Shown here in pieces: positions 38,929-50,000 of a DNA stretch of 64,000 nucleotides. Each line of letters begins with the position of its first letter. Within the stretch, counting starts at the first letter, position 1. The translations under genes and the position numbers were made by a program. This DNA comes from Nostoc desertorum CM1-VF14 (GTDB taxonomy: Bacteria; Cyanobacteriota; Cyanobacteriia; Cyanobacteriales; Nostocaceae): positions 124,001 through 188,000 of the forward strand of contig JAHHHR010000005.1 in NCBI GenBank assembly GCA_019359245.1, in the 5' to 3' direction. The notes beneath the pieces are model-generated. The model saw only the letters and a list, made by a program, of their open reading frames with translations. It ran no database searches and had not been told where the DNA came from.

Positions 38929-39066
38929 ATATTTGGTTTTTGAGAATGGCAAGATTAATTAGATTTTGAACAAAAAATGAAGGTTCCGCTATAGATTAGC
39001 GATCGCAACCCATATTAAATGTCTAAAACTTATAGCAAAAAGGTACTACAAATCTAATAAATTAAT

Positions 39067-40428
39067 CTAAGAAAATATGAGTGATCCAGAACTAAACTGC
39101 TTAGAATTTACACCTGATAGCAATAATGTTTGTTGAATTTCTCCAACATTAAAATTTAAAATAAGTCCATCATTAGTATCAGTTATATTTCCTTGAGAAA
39201 ACATCTCATTTAACCAACCGTCAGCCTTAATATCATCCCAACCCTTAAATTCAAGCTTATCGATACCAACCTGAAAATCTTGAATGACATCAAAGTCTTC
39301 TTGGAAAGAGCTATTGATACTAACCTTACCTTTCAACAAGCTATCGCTAACGTTGACAATATTATCAACACCGAGGCTAACTAGTAAATCTTGGACGCCA
39401 GCAAGCTGATCTGTCAACAAGCTATCGCCACCATCGCCACCATTGAAAACAAATTTATCATAGCCGTCGCCACCAACTAAAACATCATTTCCCTCACCAC
39501 CAATCAGAACATCATCACCCGAACTACCATTTAAGCTATCATTGCCTTCGCCTCCATTTAGAGTATCATTCCCTTGGCCGCCTTCGAGGATGTCATCGCC
39601 TTTCCCTCCATTCAACTTGTCATTCCCTAAGCTGGCATAAATTTTGTTTCCACTGTTACTTCCTTTAAGATTATCTTTTCCAACCGTGCCATAAATAACA
39701 TTTTTACCTAAATTGTTGATTAAACTATCTCCTAAAAAAGTAATATTACTGACATTCATCTCTACTAGCGTTATGTTGGTGTTACGATTAAAGTTTTTTT
39801 GATAACTACCAATCGCCTTCCCTATGAGGGAGTCCTCCCCATTATCACCGTCAATATCAGTAGTTTGCGGACGACTCTTAATAGTAATATTACTACTCTT
39901 GCTATATTCCAAATCAGCAATTTCCTCTGAGGAAATTAATGTACCTTGGATACCGAAATAATCTAATACCTTAGGTTTATCAGGATTTGTGGTATCTAGT
40001 GCCAAGAACCCAATTTTACCCTTAGCTTGGTTATATTCAGCAGCAGAATTTTCAATTTCTTTAGCTGTTAGTGTTAAGTCTGCAAAGAAATCGAAAGAGA
40101 AGGTTTTTTTAGCAGCAACTTCAAAACTGCCAATCACTTCCATTTTACTACTGGCACTTCCTGTGAAAGAACCATCTAATCCAATGCCAGTAACGTCACT
40201 AAAGAGCGAAGAAAAAGTTGGGTCGGTATTAAAAACAGATCCGGCTTGAACCGTAGCAGTAGCAACGCCACTTTCAACCAACGTCTTTACCTGAGTGGTA
40301 GTCAAAGTTCCTGAAGGTTTTTGACTATATTTTGAGAAAGAAGCAACCCCTGTAGCGTTAACAAAGTTAGGTTTGGGATTAGGAATTTTATCTACAATTG
40401 GCTGTAGAAATAGTGTTTGTGACCGCAT
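39067..40428 (-). CDS. RTX calcium-binding protein
   Basis: 453 residues. The first ~190 residues form a unique region ([35 protein letters not shown]). Residues about 250-330 are Ca2+-binding GGxGxDxLx nonapeptides ([20 protein letters not shown]). The C-terminus is strand-rich ([11 protein letters not shown]) with no Cys, as expected for a type I secretion signal. It is the last of a run of minus-strand genes behind a type I exporter and is probably one of its substrates. The role outside the cell is unknown. Confidence 0.75.
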   Translation of the reverse strand: MRSQTLFLQPIVDKIPNPKPNFVNATGVASFSKYSQKPSGTLTTTQVKTLVESGVATATVQAGSVFNTDPTFSSLFSDVTGIGLDGSFTGSASSKMEVIGSFEVAAKKTFSFDFFADLTLTAKEIENSAAEYNQAKGKIGFLALDTTNPDKPKVLDYFGIQGTLISSEEIADLEYSKSSNITIKSRPQTTDIDGDNGEDSLIGKAIGSYQKNFNRNTNITLVEMNVSNITFLGDSLINNLGKNVIYGTVGKDNLKGSNSGNKIYASLGNDKLNGGKGDDILEGGQGNDTLNGGEGNDSLNGSSGDDVLIGGEGNDVLVGGDGYDKFVFNGGDGGDSLLTDQLAGVQDLLVSLGVDNIVNVSDSLLKGKVSINSSFQEDFDVIQDFQVGIDKLEFKGWDDIKADGWLNEMFSQGNITDTNDGLILNFNVGEIQQTLLLSGVNSKQFSSGSLIFS

Positions 40429-40634
40429 AATATTTTCTGTTTATCCTGTTAAGTACTTTGTCTACAAAGATGTATGAGTGCATGCAATCCTATCTTGTGG
40501 AATTAGGCGTAGCGATCTTACGGTCTCATAATTTAAGCAGTAATGTTGGTTATCCAGGGGGATCGCATCTAAAATTATTCTTGGCCACAAACAAGGTATT
40601 GTTAATTTCATCTTCTATTGATGATGAGGCATAC

Positions 40635-41240
40635 CTATTTAGTCAGGTCAACGTTTGTTACAATTGCAATTAGGTCATTGCCGCTAGGAAGTTGGGCGAA
40701 AATCAAAGTATCAAGCTCAGTTATCTGAGATTTAGTTTCAAGTTTATAAGTCACTGCTGGACTAAGCGCCAACTGATCAATACCCTTCTCAAAGCCCAAA
40801 ATAGTAGCATAGTCTTTATCGCCAGCAGATGTATAATAAGAGCCATTCGCATCCCCAAGCACAAATACATCTTTGACGCCGTCGGGAGAAATATTTGTGA
40901 CGTCGCCCTTATTGTCAACCGCACCGCCACCTATTAACTGATCTCTCTCAAATGATGTTCCTCTATTAGGGCTAAATCCATTGAGAGTGTCACTACCAGC
41001 GCCTCCTACGAGAAAGTCTTCAAAGAATCCTTCAGGAGCATTTGGAGATCCGCTACGGCCTCCAATCAGATTATCATTACCATTGCCACCAAATATTACG
41101 TCACTACCCTGATCTCCGTTGATGGTGTCATTGCCAGCATTCCCAAAAAGCAAGTCATCACCAAGAACTCCATTAAGGCTATCGTTACCGCTACCTCCAT
41201 TGAGAGTATTATTGGCGTTAGTTCCTTGGAAAGTTGCCAT
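40635..41240 (-). CDS. short RTX protein, paralogue of the next gene
   Basis: 201 residues. About five RTX nonapeptides (residues 10-75), then a C-terminal domain of ~125 residues: [60 protein letters not shown]. The C-terminal domain is nearly the same as in the gene at 41362-42387 and is common in cyanobacterial RTX proteins, where it may be an adhesive or secretion module. The gene pair looks like a tandem duplication with repeat loss here. Confidence 0.75.
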   Translation of the reverse strand: MATFQGTNANNTLNGGSGNDSLNGVLGDDLLFGNAGNDTINGDQGSDVIFGGNGNDNLIGGRSGSPNAPEGFFEDFLVGGAGSDTLNGFSPNRGTSFERDQLIGGGAVDNKGDVTNISPDGVKDVFVLGDANGSYYTSAGDKDYATILGFEKGIDQLALSPAVTYKLETKSQITELDTLIFAQLPSGNDLIAIVTNVDLTK

Positions 41241-41361
41241 ATTTTTTGTCTCGCAAAGTTGTAAATTTTACTATTATCCGCACTGCTTAAATATTATTTA
41301 TATTCTTGGTTTAAGCAGGGCGGTATTGTTAATTTTCTTCTCTATTGATTATGAGCTATAT

Positions 41362-42387
41362 CTAGTTAATCAAGTTAACGTTTGCTACAATCGCAATTAG
41401 CTCATTACCGCCAGGAAGTTTGGCGAAAATCAAAGTATCAAGCTGAGTTATCTGAGAGACTGTTTGAAGTTGATAAGTTACAGATGGACTAAGTTGCAAC
41501 TCATCAATACCCTTCTCAAAGCCCAAAATAAGAGCATAGTCGTTGTTGCCAGCAGCTGTATAAAAAGCGCCATTGGCATCCCCAAGCACAAATACATCTT
41601 TCACGCCGTCGCCAGAAAAAGCTGTGACGGTGCCGCTTCTGTCAGCTGCACCGCCACCTATTAACTCATCTCTCTCAAATGATGTTCCTGTACCACCGGC
41701 AAATCCATTCAGAGTGTCACTACCAGCACCCCCTACGAGAAAGTCTTCAAAGAATCCTTCAGGAGCATCTGGAGATCCGTTAGTACCTCCAAGCAAAAAA
41801 TCATTACCATCGCCCCCAAATATTACGTCACTACCATTATTTCCTGTGAGGGTGTCATTGTCAGCATCCCCAAAAACCAAGTCATCCCCTTCACTTCCGG
41901 TGAGAGTATCATTGCCGAGTCCTCCATTAAGGGCGTCATTGCCGATACTTCCACTTAGCTGATCATTACCGCTACCCCCATTAAGGATGTCATCACCAAG
42001 ACTTCCACTCAGGACATCATTACCGCTATTCCCATTCAGGGTATCGTCACCAAGGTTGCCAGACAAGATGTCATTCCCATCTCCCCCATTCACTAGGGAA
42101 TTACCACTGATACCTGTAGATATCTTGTCTTTACCGCCTCCCCCGGTCAAAGTATCGTTACCACCAAGACCAAAAATTGTGTATCCCTTAGTATTAGTGT
42201 TTCCTCCTGGGACATTTAATAGATCGTTGCCGTTAGTTCCTCGTAATAAACTACTCCTACTTCCAGATGTATTGTTATTACGATCTCTCCCGGTCAAGAT
42301 ATCGTTACTACGACTAAAAAGATTCGCGATCTTATCAGCATTATTGTTTCCTATATTGTTCTCGTCATTTCTTTCTATGATTGCCAT
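41362..42387 (-). CDS. RTX calcium-binding protein
   Basis: 341 residues from the ATG at 42387 with GAGGA 8 bases upstream; the longer frame from 42423 lacks a site. Residues about 55-205 are RTX nonapeptides (GGDGNDILSGNLGDDTLNGN and many more), followed by the same ~130-residue C-terminal domain as the neighbour. It should fold on meeting Ca2+ outside the cell. A likely substrate of the C39/HlyD exporter upstream, though a dedicated T1SS elsewhere is possible. Confidence 0.8.
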   Translation of the reverse strand: MAIIERNDENNIGNNNADKIANLFSRSNDILTGRDRNNNTSGSRSSLLRGTNGNDLLNVPGGNTNTKGYTIFGLGGNDTLTGGGGKDKISTGISGNSLVNGGDGNDILSGNLGDDTLNGNSGNDVLSGSLGDDILNGGSGNDQLSGSIGNDALNGGLGNDTLTGSEGDDLVFGDADNDTLTGNNGSDVIFGGDGNDFLLGGTNGSPDAPEGFFEDFLVGGAGSDTLNGFAGGTGTSFERDELIGGGAADRSGTVTAFSGDGVKDVFVLGDANGAFYTAAGNNDYALILGFEKGIDELQLSPSVTYQLQTVSQITQLDTLIFAKLPGGNELIAIVANVNLIN

Positions 42388-42446
42388 GTTTTTTCCTCGC
42401 AAATTCTTGATTGAAGTTGCCAATGTGCAGTGGGTAATCCTCCTAA

Positions 42447-42666
42447 GAGGATGTTTTAAAAGTATTTTGCTGTGATTTTAGACACCTTCTTGATCCCTCT
42501 AACCCATGCCAGTCAGTCATGGGAAGCCACTCCGTTGTGTTGAAGGAGGTGGCGTAGAAACCCACTTTTTAAGGGATAAATCGAAATTAAAGTTGGCTTT
42601 AAAAAGGGGAATTTAAGAGGAACTAAAACCTTTTGATACCAACAATAGGACTTTTAAAACATCCTC
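42447..42666. mobile_element. MITE-like element with 17-bp perfect inverted ends
   Basis: About 220 bp bounded by GAGGATGTTTTAAAAGT (42447-42463) and ACTTTTAAAACATCCTC (42650-42666). The interior is non-coding and includes CCACCTCC and CCCACTTTTTAAGGG segments. It separates the RTX gene from the next small gene and so may break the operon or supply a promoter or terminator. Confidence 0.7.
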
Positions 42667-42764
42667 AGATTAGCTGTTTTTGAGCGTTAGGTTCATTACT
42701 AAATTATTGTTTCCCCCAAAAACGATTCGTAAAATTTTTACTAGAAATAGGCTAAATTAGCCCT

Positions 42765-43190
42765 TCACAGGAAACTATCACCTATCAAATTGAAGCCTGT
42801 AAATCCGAAGTTGTTTGACAAGTTATTATTATTTGCTACTATCTCGATCCCATCACCTAAATCAGTGATGACATTAACGCGCCCAGAAGCAGAATTTGTT
42901 GCTGTACCTAGAAATAAACTGCGATTAGTACCTCTAGTAGGTGTATCAGTGTCTAGGTTGCTAACGAAAGTACCGTTATCTTGACCTCCTAATAGCAAAT
43001 CGTTCGTGTTATCTCCAGTGTAGGAATTCATGGTTAACACGCTACTTCTATTGGATCTTGCTCCGGGTACGAAAATTTCTTCACTCGTGTTAATTGTGAA
43101 ACCTGTAGGAGAACCAATCGTGAGGTTCATGCTACTGCCAGCACCACTTGTATTGACGTAGGACAGACCTGTGACAAAAATACTGCTCAT
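42765..43190 (-). CDS. small Ser/Asn/Gly-rich protein of the secretion locus
   Basis: 141 residues, AGAGGAAA Shine-Dalgarno before the ATG. Rich in Ser, Thr, Asn and Gly and without Cys, as in exported repeat proteins; it contains one NDLLLGGQDNG stretch that looks like a single RTX-like turn. No leader GG at the N-terminus. Position between the double-glycine protein and the RTX genes suggests another exported product. No family recognised. Confidence 0.55.
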   Translation of the reverse strand: MSSIFVTGLSYVNTSGAGSSMNLTIGSPTGFTINTSEEIFVPGARSNRSSVLTMNSYTGDNTNDLLLGGQDNGTFVSNLDTDTPTRGTNRSLFLGTATNSASGRVNVITDLGDGIEIVANNNNLSNNFGFTGFNLIGDSFL

Positions 43191-43643
43191 TAGATTTCCT
43201 CTTGATACTGCTAAATATGCAATACCGACTTGCTCAGAGAGGCAGGGGAGCAGGGAGCAGGGGAGAAGATGCTGTAATTTCCTAGCAATAGAGGGTTTCA
43301 GAGCAAATAAATTTATTTATGCTTAATGTTAAATATTTATTTCAAGATGCATAGGACAAGAAATAATGCGTCCAAGCTTTCAAAGCCAATAAATTTATTT
43401 ATGGGGTTCTCCCCCAAGCTTTGTACACCCTGTCCTCTTTCCTCTCCTTTGACTGATAGTTATGATATTAAAGCTCAAGTATGGCACTTGTTAGATGCTG
43501 AACTTTAGAAGCGTTACGCTAAACATTACTCGGCTTGACAAAAGGCTTCCTAACATTAACAAACAGATATCAAGTTGCATGAAATAGGTAAGTCTTGCAA
43601 CTGTCTAATTAACTGTGTTAAGATTGAGTTATATTTAGAAAAC

Positions 43644-43677
43644 TGCTGAAAACTATCTTAGCTTATAGTTTTCAGCA
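43644..43677. terminator. hairpin behind the double-glycine gene
   Basis: A 13-bp perfect stem (TGCTGAAAACTAT / ATAGTTTTCAGCA) with an 8-base loop. It lies between two minus-strand genes, 135 bp after the end of the leader-peptide gene, and has T-rich flanks on both sides. Confidence 0.55.
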
Positions 43678-43811
43678 ATTTTTGAACATCTAACAGTAGG
43701 TTGAATAGAGTACAAGAGAACCCAACAAAACAATTGCTATGGAGTGTTGGTTTTCATACTCTCTTTAACCTGCTTTTCTTTTTAGGCTTCAGATTAATTA
43801 ATCCAGTTGAA

Positions 43812-44120
43812 TTAAGATCCTGGATTACGAACGGTAGCAGAAATAGCGTTAACGAAAGTCTCAGAGCGATTGTCTTCGGTTTGAACACCACCAATGACGC
43901 TGGTGAAGGTTCTGTTGCCAGTAGCATCAGCACTAACAACTAATTCAGCAACGTTTCCTTGGATACCACCCAAGTTAGTGTTAATTGTCTTGGTGAATGT
44001 TTCATTAACTTTAGCGTTAACTATCTTATCTGTACGGAAGAAGTTGCGGATGTTAGTACCACGACCACCAATAATTTCTTCAGAGGTGTTTTCCAAGTAG
44101 TTTAGATCAGAAATAATCAT
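43812..44120 (-). CDS. double-glycine leader precursor, bacteriocin-like
   Basis: 102 residues. The first 19 (MIISDLNYLENTSEEIIGG) are a typical cyanobacterial double-glycine leader, in which C39 peptidases cut after GG (residues 18-19). The predicted released protein is 83 residues (RGTNIRNFFRTDK onward), rich in Thr, Asn and Val, with no Cys. A strong AGGAG precedes the ATG. It lies downstream of a C39 ABC exporter, an HlyD adaptor and an isomerase, the usual partners of such precursors. It could be a bacteriocin or a signal; activity unproven. Confidence 0.7.
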   Translation of the reverse strand: MIISDLNYLENTSEEIIGGRGTNIRNFFRTDKIVNAKVNETFTKTINTNLGGIQGNVAELVVSADATGNRTFTSVIGGVQTEDNRSETFVNAISATVRNPGS

Positions 44121-44525
44121 TTGAGTTTCTCCTGCAAATGTGTAAGTTGCTTTTAGGGATCTTCGTTTTTGCCAATCTTTTATTGGCTATACGAATAATA
44201 TAGTTTGTTTATTCAAAAGTCAATGTTTTCAAGCAGAATTTTGATTTAAAAAACTAATGTATTTATGTTTAAAAATGACTATAAATAGCATTAGCTAAAA
44301 TTAAAACAAGCAAGACAGTTTTAGGCACTAATAATTGTTAACTCCCACCTAGTAAGACTTATAGCGATTAAGCTTAATCTTTTAAAGCACCAAGTTAGCA
44401 AAATGTGGATATATTCACAAAATACTAAAGACAGAAAATTATTCAATTATAAACAAACAACACTAGAACCTATAACATTTATGAAAACTAGATGCAACTA
44501 CCTTTAGTTAGGAAAATTTAAGAGC

Positions 44526-45323
44526 CTATTTAGTTGTGTTGGATGACATATTTAACAATTCCTCCTGCGATCGCACATTTGAATCTGAGTCTATCTGAGT
44601 AATAATTTTTATTGCGTTGATTTGTTGTTTTAACCAATCAGAAAATGATTCTGCAATGATTTTTTGGCGCAACTGTTCATCTAGTTGGGGTTGAATGACT
44701 TCTTCTACCCAAATTAAATGCACCCCCTTGGGAGTCGTAATCGGTTTGAGAGATTGTGGTGGTACAGCAGCAAATACGGCTGCTGCAATCTCTGGACGAA
44801 AATCTTTGCGGTATCGGAGTCCTTGATATCCATAAGCACGGCGAAGTTCTGGTTCTGGAATATATAAACGAGCAATTTCAGGAAAATTGATTTCGCCTTC
44901 TTCGAGCGCATAAAAAAGTTCTAAAGCCAAGTCTCGATCTTCGAAGACAACTTCGTAGGTAACGGCGGCGACATAATCTAGTTGGTGTTCATAAAAGTGC
45001 TTTTCGAGTTGAGCAGAAAATAGATGATTTGCTAACTTCCGTGAAAGGATGTTGTTGTAGGCTAATTCTTCAAACTCATTCACAGACAGGTGGTGTTTTT
45101 CCAGCCATGTCCAAGTTTCTTTAGCTTTGACAAGCTTCTTCGCAAACCTTAAACGATCTCCTTCTTGCTGTAGTTCTTCTGGTGTTACTGGAATTTCTAG
45201 TTTTTTAGCTGCTTCGATAATGATGCTTTGCGCTGCTATTGCCTCTACTACATTAGGTATCTGACAGGAAAGTTTGAGGCTGTGAATGATATCTGAACTG
45301 GAAATTGCCAGACTGTGGGGCAT
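44526..45323 (-). CDS. SurA/PpiC-like peptidylprolyl isomerase
   Basis: 265 residues from the ATG at 45323 (GGAG ten bases upstream). N-terminal helical chaperone part (SCQIPNVVEAIAAQSIIIEAAKK...), then a parvulin-like domain (FPEIARLYIPEPELRRAYGYQG; FAAVPPQSLKPITTPKGVHLIWVEEV). There is no signal peptide, so it acts in the cytoplasm. Such isomerases regularly accompany HlyD and C39 exporters in cyanobacteria and probably keep the substrate unfolded or help it fold. It is 87 bp behind the HlyD gene, same operon. Confidence 0.8.
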   Translation of the reverse strand: MPHSLAISSSDIIHSLKLSCQIPNVVEAIAAQSIIIEAAKKLEIPVTPEELQQEGDRLRFAKKLVKAKETWTWLEKHHLSVNEFEELAYNNILSRKLANHLFSAQLEKHFYEHQLDYVAAVTYEVVFEDRDLALELFYALEEGEINFPEIARLYIPEPELRRAYGYQGLRYRKDFRPEIAAAVFAAVPPQSLKPITTPKGVHLIWVEEVIQPQLDEQLRQKIIAESFSDWLKQQINAIKIITQIDSDSNVRSQEELLNMSSNTTK

Positions 45324-45410
45324 AATACGATATCTCCAATAACTAAGAGAATTCGGCATGGGGCATTGATGGTTCCTTTTGCCCTATTTCCTAATTCCAA
45401 ATCGCTTTGA

Positions 45411-46949
45411 CTAAATCTCTAAACCGCCTTTTTGCAGTTTTTTGAACGGATCTAAAACAAAATCAATCACGCGCCGTTGGCGAATGATGACTTCAGCATT
45501 TGCTGTCTGACCGGCACCTAATGGAATGCGTTTGTTGCCATTTTCGACATACTGCTGCTCTAAAATGATTTCTAATTCATAGTTTTCGATCTTTCCTTGG
45601 GGTGTTTGGGTAATCTTGGAGTCAGGAGAGATCCAAGTAACTTTCCCTGGTACGATGCCATACTCCTGGAAGGGATAGGCATCGAACTTGACCTTAACTG
45701 GCATTCCTAGCTTCAAAAAACCACTATCCTGATTAGGCATACTAGCTCTGAGTACGAAGTCTGCATTCTTGGGTGCGATTTGGGCAATCCTTTGACCGAG
45801 TTGTACAACTGCTCCTGGCTTCGTGGTGGGTAATTCAAAAATCACCCCATTAATCGGCGATCGCACCACCCGTTGCTGTATCTGAACTTTTATAGATATA
45901 ATCTGGCTTCTTGTCTGAGCCATTTCTGATTGCACTGCTGTTATTTGTGTCTGTAGGTCTTTTAACTGTTCCTGATTTTTCATTACGGCTAGTTGCCCAG
46001 CTTGCAGCACACTTTTATAGCTACTTTGTTCCTCTTGCAGTCGGAGTCTTGCTTGTTTGATATCAGACTCCAACATATTGATAGTTACTTGATAACGATT
46101 TAGCTCTTCTGCCAAACGCAATTTTGCTTGTTTAATATCTGATATAGCTCTGCTATAGAGTCGTTTACTTTCTTGTTCTTCTTTTTTGAGTTGATCAATT
46201 TGGGTTGCAGAAACTGCACCATCCTGAACGAGTTTGCTAAAGCGGGCAATTTGCCTGGAATCTATACTCAGACGAGTTTTAGCTGACCGCTGATCATCGC
46301 GAGTGGTATCAATCTGCTGCTGGGCTTGCTTAACTAACGCTTGTTTTTCTAACTTTTGCAGGTTATAGCTACTCAGTTTGGCATCGAGGTTTTGCTCTGC
46401 CTGATTAACTTGAGCCATTTTTTCCAATTCTTGGGATTTATTTTGTTGCTCTAAGAGACTAGTTGACATGAGGAGTTGATTTTTGAGCAATTCTAGTTGG
46501 GATTGCCGATTTTGTAGCCCTTGCAATTTGCTCTGGAATTGTTGCAGTTCCATTTGTAGGACATCAGATTCTAGTTCTACTAAAACCTGGCCAGCTCTGA
46601 CTGTATCTCCTTCTTTGACCATAACTGCTTTGACACTTCCAGCAGCTTGAGCATCTAATTTTTGAGTTGCGCCTTTTGGTTCTATACGCCCTCTAGCACT
46701 GCCAGTCTCATCTACTTTCGAGAGAGTTGCCCAAGGTAAGAACAGACCAGCAAAGGCTATGAGTACATACAACAAACCACGAGTCCAAATCCGAGGTAAG
46801 GCATTGAGCAATGCTTCAGTACCGTAGTACAAGTCTTGATTGTTATTTTCTGCCTCAATAACTTCTACAGATTCTTCTTGCTGTGTGTAGCTTTGATACT
46901 CATTTGGCTTTTCTTGGGGAAGTGGGGATGATCTATTGGGAGATGGCAT
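45411..46949 (-). CDS. HlyD-family membrane fusion protein
   Basis: 512 residues: cytosolic N-terminus, one membrane span near residues 58-75 (GLLYVLIAFAGLFLPW), a lipoyl-type half (GSVKAVMVKEGDTVRAGQVL), a long coiled-coil hairpin (about 130-340, Gln/Leu/Lys-rich), the second lipoyl half (VVRSPINGVIFELPTTKPGA) and a beta-barrel part ending in KFDAYPFQEYGIVPGKV. It bridges the ABC exporter to an outer-membrane channel, which is not in the window. It follows the exporter gene in the same operon. Confidence 0.9.
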   Translation of the reverse strand: MPSPNRSSPLPQEKPNEYQSYTQQEESVEVIEAENNNQDLYYGTEALLNALPRIWTRGLLYVLIAFAGLFLPWATLSKVDETGSARGRIEPKGATQKLDAQAAGSVKAVMVKEGDTVRAGQVLVELESDVLQMELQQFQSKLQGLQNRQSQLELLKNQLLMSTSLLEQQNKSQELEKMAQVNQAEQNLDAKLSSYNLQKLEKQALVKQAQQQIDTTRDDQRSAKTRLSIDSRQIARFSKLVQDGAVSATQIDQLKKEEQESKRLYSRAISDIKQAKLRLAEELNRYQVTINMLESDIKQARLRLQEEQSSYKSVLQAGQLAVMKNQEQLKDLQTQITAVQSEMAQTRSQIISIKVQIQQRVVRSPINGVIFELPTTKPGAVVQLGQRIAQIAPKNADFVLRASMPNQDSGFLKLGMPVKVKFDAYPFQEYGIVPGKVTWISPDSKITQTPQGKIENYELEIILEQQYVENGNKRIPLGAGQTANAEVIIRQRRVIDFVLDPFKKLQKGGLEI

Positions 46950-47044
46950 AATTTTAGTTCCGATAAAAGTACATATATATGAGGGAGTAGAGGGCAGGAG
47001 AGGTAGAGGGAGAAGAACAGTTAATTATTGCCCAATTCCCAATC

Positions 47045-50000
47045 TCAACTGACTTGAGCCAGTTGTTGTTGATTGAGGTAGTAATAATGACCTTTTTTAT
47101 CGATTAATTCCTCGTGAGTACCGCTTTCTACCAAAACGCCTTGATCTAAAACCAGTATCAAGTCAGCGTTGCGGACTGTAGAGAGGCGATGGGCAATGAT
47201 TACACTTGTGCGTCCTTGAAGAATTGTTTTAAGGTTGTTTTGAATAATTCGTTCTGATTCCGAATCTAGGTGGCTAGTAGCTTCATCAAACAGCAATAAC
47301 CGAGGATTTCCAAGCAAAGCACGAGCGATCGCTAGGCGTTGGCGCTGTCCACCAGAAAGCATCCCGCCGCCTTCACCAATTTGGGATTCGTAACCCATCG
47401 GTAGTTTTTGAATAAAATCATCGGCTCCAGCATATTTTGCTGCTTGAATAATTTCTTCTAAAGAGGCATTTGGATGAGCGATCGCAATGTTTTCCCGAAT
47501 CGTCCCACCAAAGAGAAAAGTATCTTGATCTACAACGCCGATTTGAGAACGGAGCGATCGCAACGAAACACTCGTGATATCGCAACCATCAATGAGTAGT
47601 TTGCCATCTGTCGGCGGATATAAACCTAAAATCAATTTACTCAGGGTTGTTTTTCCAGAACCACTGCGCCCTACCACTGCAACCATCTGTTCCGGTTGGA
47701 TTTCAAAGTTAAGATTTTCTAAGACGTTAGTCTCGCTTTCTGGGTGATAGCGAAAGGTGACATTATGAAAGCTAATGTGACCGCGCAGCTTACCCAACGA
47801 CTTCCGGGGTTTAGTTTCTAAGTCTTCTTCTGGTTCGGCCTCCAACACATCATTTATGCGTTCGGTGGAAATTACAATTTCTTGCAATTGATTCCACAGC
47901 ATAGATAGCCGTTGGAAAGGACTCAAGACGTTACCCACCAACATATTGAAAGCAACTAATTGTCCAATCGTCAGTTCGCCATTAATTACCTGAGTCGCTC
48001 CGTACCACAGCAATGCAGTATTTACAAAAGTTTGGATGACACCACTGATAATCTGCAGGTGGTTACCTATTATTTGAGCATTAAAGGATTTTTTAACCAA
48101 ATCATTCAACAGTTCCTCCCAACGCCAGCGCACAGTCTGTTCAATTGACAATGAGCGGACGGTACGAATTCCACTAAGAGATTCGATGAGATAGCTTTGT
48201 TCTTTAGCGCCTGCATTAAAAATTTCTCTGGAGATGCGGCGCAAAATACTTGTGCTAGCCAGCGCCAAGATAAAAAATGGCGGTACAGTACACAGCACGA
48301 ATAATGACATCCGCCAGCTATAGGAGAACATTAAGGCCAGATAAACCACCAATGTCAGCATATCCAGCAAAATGGAAAGTGTCTGACCAGTGAGAAATTG
48401 CTGAATTTTCTGGTTTTCTTGGATGCGCGAGACTATATCCCCAACAAAACGCGACTCAAAATAAGAAAGGGGCAAACGGAAGGTATGTTTGATAAAACCT
48501 ACCAATAGGGAGATGCTAATACGGTTAGCAGTATGAAATAGAAGATATTGTCGTACAGCGTTGACAGCGACGCCAAATAACCCAAAAATAATCATCCCTA
48601 AACCAATAGCGTTTAAGGTTGTCACACTGCGTTGCACAAGTACTCTATCGAGCAATAACTGAGTGAATACTGGCGTTACCAGTCCAAATAATTGGATTAA
48701 TACCGAAGCTACAAAGACTTCTAATAGTGTCCGATAGTGAGGTTTGATTAACTCAAAAAATTTCCAAAAGCTTGCACTTTCGTTTTTAGTATTTTTTAAT
48801 AAAGCTGTAGGTTGTAGTAACAATGCATAACCACTCCAACCTGCTTGAAATTCAGCTTTTGTCAGGCTGCGTTGACCAAGAGCAGGATCACATACAATCA
48901 CCCGCTTTTTAGTGATTTCATAGACAACGATGAAGTGGTTGCCTTCCCAGTGGACAATTGCAGGTAAAGGTTGTTCTACCAATTTATCAAGAGTGGCTTT
49001 CACCGGACGGGTGGTAAAACCCAGGTTTTCTGCTGTGGCTGCCATAGCCTTTAGAGATGCACCACTACGGTTGACGTTGGTCATATCTCGCAGACGATTG
49101 ATACTAAAATGCTTACCCCAATAGTTACCAATCATCACCAAGCAAGCAGAGCCACAATCGGCAGCACTTTGTTGGGCATAGAAGGGATAGCTTTTAGTGA
49201 GCCGTTTCCACCAATGCCCCACTTGCACTTTCGGACTGGGAAAGTAAAAAGATGATTTTTTTGGTTGTTGTTGTAACTGCTGATCTCGTTGGGGAAAAGG
49301 AATAATTTTGGATTTTGGAGTTCGAGAAGTTTTTTCCTGACTCCCCGCTTCCAGCTCCCCACTCCCCACTCCCCACTTCCCTAACTCGGGCAGGTATTCT
49401 AATGCTGTTTGCCTATGGTCGTTTTTCAGAATGTAAGCAATTGTTGGTTGAGTTACCTGCCAATCACCTTGTTTTGGCTGGGCCAAAATTGTGCCTGGTG
49501 TCAAAAAATGGCCTTCAAAATGCCGCAGTTGCCCTCTGTACAATAGCCATAACTGGGAATCTTGGGATACTTGCGTAGTTATAGAGCCAGTTTCTAAATA
49601 CTGTCGTTCAAAGAGAGATAAAGCTTTGAGCATCCCTGGTACCAGTGAAGTATGGCACGGTAATTGTGAGGTTTGGCGACATAACAACAGCAAATCCCAA
49701 AGTTCTGCACGGGCAAACAGGCGATCGCGAATATTAGGATACTTGTCTATCAATGTTTGCAATGCGTCTTGCCTGAAATAGCCAAGTTTTAAGCTTGTCG
49801 AAGCTCTGACTACATAAGGGTTAAAGTCAGCTTCGGGAAACAGAGTCAATTCACCGAAAACAGACCATGCACCAAAGGTAGTAATTAAATTCTCAGAACT
49901 ATCCAACAGTCGGACTTTACCTGTAAGGATAATGTAGATACCAGGGTTCGTCTGTGCAGATTGCCAGAACTGCTTTGCTAGTGGTGGCTCCACAATTTCC

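Noticed and set aside
41464..42475. Long plus-strand frames opposite the RTX genes
   Set aside because: They are Pro/Leu/Ser-rich antisense readings of the RTX nonapeptide code, without Shine-Dalgarno sites or family features.
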